Assembly: GCA_022769845.1 (NCBI GenBank)
Contig: JALEIO010000107.1
Coordinates: 1 to 14,110, forward strand
From: Oscillospiraceae bacterium
Lineage (GTDB): Bacteria > Bacillota > Clostridia > UMGS1810
Direction of reading: 5' to 3'
DNA: 14,110 bases
Below the pieces are notes generated by a model that was not told the DNA's origin, did not search any database, and saw only the letters and a list, made by a program, of their open reading frames with translations. Shown here piece after piece: positions 12,456 through 14,110 of the stretch (within the stretch, counting starts at the first letter, position 1; every line of letters begins with the position of its first letter). The position numbers were made by a program, and so were the translations under genes.

Positions 12456-14000
12456 TTATTTTTCCTCCATTCTTTTTGCAATTTCTATAATAAGCTTAAC
12501 CGCTTTGCGGTTTGTATCTTTAAATATAACTCCTGCGTCTTTAAGCTTTTGATATTGGTCGTCATAACCTTGAGGGTCCATATCACTGCCGCAGATTGTG
12601 GCAATAACGGTAAGATGACGTCCGTTTTCCAACGCATTTTTCTTTTCTTGTTTTATAGCCTCTGCCATAACCGAAGCAGGGTCGGGGCAGAGAGCATAGC
12701 CGAGCAGAAAATCAAGGTAAACAACTGCGGTTTCGGGGTCGCGCGCTTCTTTAATAAATCGCTGAACTCTTACGCTCGGGTCAATGGCAACGTGCGCTCT
12801 GCCTTTGGTAAAATTCTCATCTCCGATGTCAATAACTGTGTTTTTATAGCTTTCAAACGGATTTTTAAGTGCGTGTTCCTTGTCAAACGCAACGTTGGAA
12901 TAAGTATCAATACCGCTTTTTTCGAGCATAACCAAGCCTTCGTCCGCAAGTGAGCCTCCGCATAGGATTGAACGAAAATATTTTTGCGACGGCGCATATT
13001 TTTTCATTTCATCTTCTGCAATATCTGCATAGTCTGTGTCGTCTTTTAATTCAATTTTTTTGCCCGAGGAAAGCTCCATAACCATTTTTGCAGTTTCCTC
13101 AAACGATTCGGAGCATAAAATTCCATTTTGCCTTATGTAGTCATTGTCGCCGTTGATAAACTGAATGACAACCTTCTTCTTGCATTTTTTAACCGCTTCA
13201 ACAACCTTTATAAGAGTGCTTTTTGCAGGCGGCTTTGATATAAGCGCAATAACATTTGTTTCGGGATCGTTTTCAAGTTCTCTTATGCCGCGCAGCATTG
13301 TAATTCCGCCCACTTCGTCCGACATATCCCGTCCGCCTGTGCCGATTGCATTGGAAATGCCGAAGCCGTATTTGTGAACAAGCGTCATAACTGTTTGAAT
13401 TCCGCTGCCCGACGCGCCGACAAGTCCGATGTTTCCGCGCCTTACCATACTGCAAAGACCGATTGCAACACCGTTTATAAACGATAATCCGCATCCCGGC
13501 CCCATCATAAGAAGATTTTTTTCTTCAGCAAGTTTTTTTAAGCGGATTTCGTCCTCAAGCGGTACGTTGTCGCTGAACATAAACACGTTAAGCCCGTTTA
13601 ATAAAGCCTTTTCCGCCTCTTTTGCAGCATATTCGCCGGCAACCGAAATTATTGCAAGGTTAATGTTCGGGTCAATAGCTTTAACGCCTTGAATTGAGCG
13701 GAATTTTCTCTCGTTTCCGCTTTTTGACTTTTCCTCAAGAAGTTTAAAAAATTCATCTCGTGCAAGGTCGCATTTTTCTTCGGTATCGGCAGACACTGCT
13801 ATAATTAAATCGTTTGGCGACGCCTCTTTTCCTTCCTTGCACAAAAGCTTTAAATCCGACATTGTTTCTTTGTTTAGCGGAGTTCCCATTCCGACAGACG
13901 CATTTTGGACAATTCCTGTTTCAACAAGATTTCGTGCAAGCTTCATCAAAAATACCGAGTCGTAATATTTATCTTTTTCAACAAAATTTTTAACAAACAT
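12456..14000 (-). CDS. fdrA: FdrA-like protein (succinyl-CoA ligase alpha-like fold)
   Basis: A 514-residue FdrA-family protein, built like the alpha subunit of succinyl-CoA synthetase. It has an extra N-terminal region (about 1-105), a CoA-binding Rossmann-like part with MGPGCG (166-171) and GNIGLVGASGSGIQ (189-202), GTGGRDMSDEVGG (220-232), and a second ligase-CoA-like domain with ILCGGSLADEG. The catalytic His loop of true succinyl-CoA synthetases (GHAGA) is not seen; CGGSLADEG stands at the equivalent place, as in FdrA relatives. E. coli FdrA (AllF) is about 555 residues. The ATG at 14000 is chosen: AAGGAGG is 7 bases upstream, whereas the TTG one codon earlier is less suitable. It overlaps the upstream partial gene by 11 bases and abuts DUF1116. 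With DUF1116 and the presumed DUF2877 it probably forms a carbamoyl- or acyl-transfer complex. Confidence 0.88.
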   Translation of the reverse strand: MFVKNFVEKDKYYDSVFLMKLARNLVETGIVQNASVGMGTPLNKETMSDLKLLCKEGKEASPNDLIIAVSADTEEKCDLARDEFFKLLEEKSKSGNERKFRSIQGVKAIDPNINLAIISVAGEYAAKEAEKALLNGLNVFMFSDNVPLEDEIRLKKLAEEKNLLMMGPGCGLSFINGVAIGLCSMVRRGNIGLVGASGSGIQTVMTLVHKYGFGISNAIGTGGRDMSDEVGGITMLRGIRELENDPETNVIALISKPPAKSTLIKVVEAVKKCKKKVVIQFINGDNDYIRQNGILCSESFEETAKMVMELSSGKKIELKDDTDYADIAEDEMKKYAPSQKYFRSILCGGSLADEGLVMLEKSGIDTYSNVAFDKEHALKNPFESYKNTVIDIGDENFTKGRAHVAIDPSVRVQRFIKEARDPETAVVYLDFLLGYALCPDPASVMAEAIKQEKKNALENGRHLTVIATICGSDMDPQGYDDQYQKLKDAGVIFKDTNRKAVKLIIEIAKRMEEK

Positions 14001-14110
14001 CAATAATCCTCCTTCTTTTTAAAAAATAAATTCCCATAACAATTCCGATAAGCGTTTCGAGACCGGACGAGCTGCCGTAAGCGGCGCATTTTCTTAAATT
14101 TTTATCTGTG
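13990..14110 (-). CDS. C-terminal end of upstream gene, possibly DUF2877 (partial)
   Basis: An open frame enters from the right edge and ends at TAA (13992-13990), overlapping fdrA by 11 bases as other genes of this operon do. The visible 39 codons end with AAYGSSSGLETLIGIVMGIY, then FLKRRRIIDVC. A GSSSG followed by a small-residue and aliphatic helix resembles the end of DUF2877 (YlbF/AllH) proteins, where I recall a GHSSG-type motif followed by a Gly/Leu-rich helix. DUF2877 is the expected third partner of FdrA and DUF1116, so context supports the idea. The hydrophobic stretch followed by KRRR would also fit the end of a membrane protein. Overlap and frame make it a likely real gene; the identity is tentative. 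Confidence 0.55.
   Translation of the reverse strand, partial: TDKNLRKCAAYGSSSGLETLIGIVMGIYFLKRRRIIDVC

Noticed and set aside
12372..12953. 193-residue plus-strand open frame opposite fdrA and DUF1116
   Set aside because: It covers conserved coding sequence on the other strand, has a composition typical of an antisense shadow, and has no ribosome site or promoter.

Overview
The window looks like a chromosomal segment from an anaerobic, AT-rich Firmicute, most likely an uncultured gut-type member of the Clostridia. This is inferred from Gram-positive style Shine-Dalgarno sites (AGGAGG), many near-consensus sigma-A promoters, stand-alone rubredoxins and rubrerythrin, a short MGMT-family protein, and compact operons with overlapping genes. 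No rRNA, tRNA, CRISPR array or transposase was seen.

Left part (1-3372): secG and a rubredoxin gene read rightward, each with its own promoter, and end at a strong terminator. Then comes metY (O-acetylhomoserine sulfhydrylase family), which converges on a one-domain MGMT-family gene across a bidirectional terminator. A secreted SH3-NlpC/P60 cell-wall hydrolase follows on the minus strand with its own promoter and terminator. Two copies of an interspersed repeat of about 125 bp flank the metY/MGMT pair in opposite orientations, each placed between the terminator of one gene and the start of the next. A third, shortened copy lies at 6627-6676.

Middle part (3373-6724): a redox and sulfur neighbourhood. 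It holds an AT-rich gap, a second rubredoxin whose first metal knuckle is CxC instead of CxxC, a BFD-like [2Fe-2S] protein with a long leader, a MarR regulator translationally coupled to a TauE/SafE permease, and a divergently transcribed rubrerythrin. The MarR promoter carries two operator-like dyads, one filling the -35/-10 spacer exactly and one covering the transcription start. A perfect 15-bp palindrome lies between the two divergent promoters.

Right part (6725-14110): one tightly packed minus-strand operon. In transcription order it encodes the C-terminal end of a protein resembling DUF2877 (only the end is visible), an FdrA-like CoA-ligase-fold protein, a DUF1116 (YlbE-like) protein, an acetate-kinase-family enzyme, an IlvD/Edd-family dehydratase, a KDPG/KHG-aldolase family protein and an SDR oxidoreductase. 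Gene junctions range from an 11-nt overlap to a 2-nt gap. FdrA, DUF1116 and DUF2877 together form the carbamoyl-transfer module of E. coli purine/allantoin catabolism. Here the module is joined to sugar-acid enzymes and an acyl-phosphate kinase instead of carbamate kinase and allantoin genes. The dehydratase and the kinase both depart from their families at active-site motifs. The best reading is an unrecognised catabolic route in which a polyhydroxy acid is oxidised, dehydrated and cleaved, and an acyl or carbamoyl phosphate is used to make ATP. The substrate cannot be read from the sequence.
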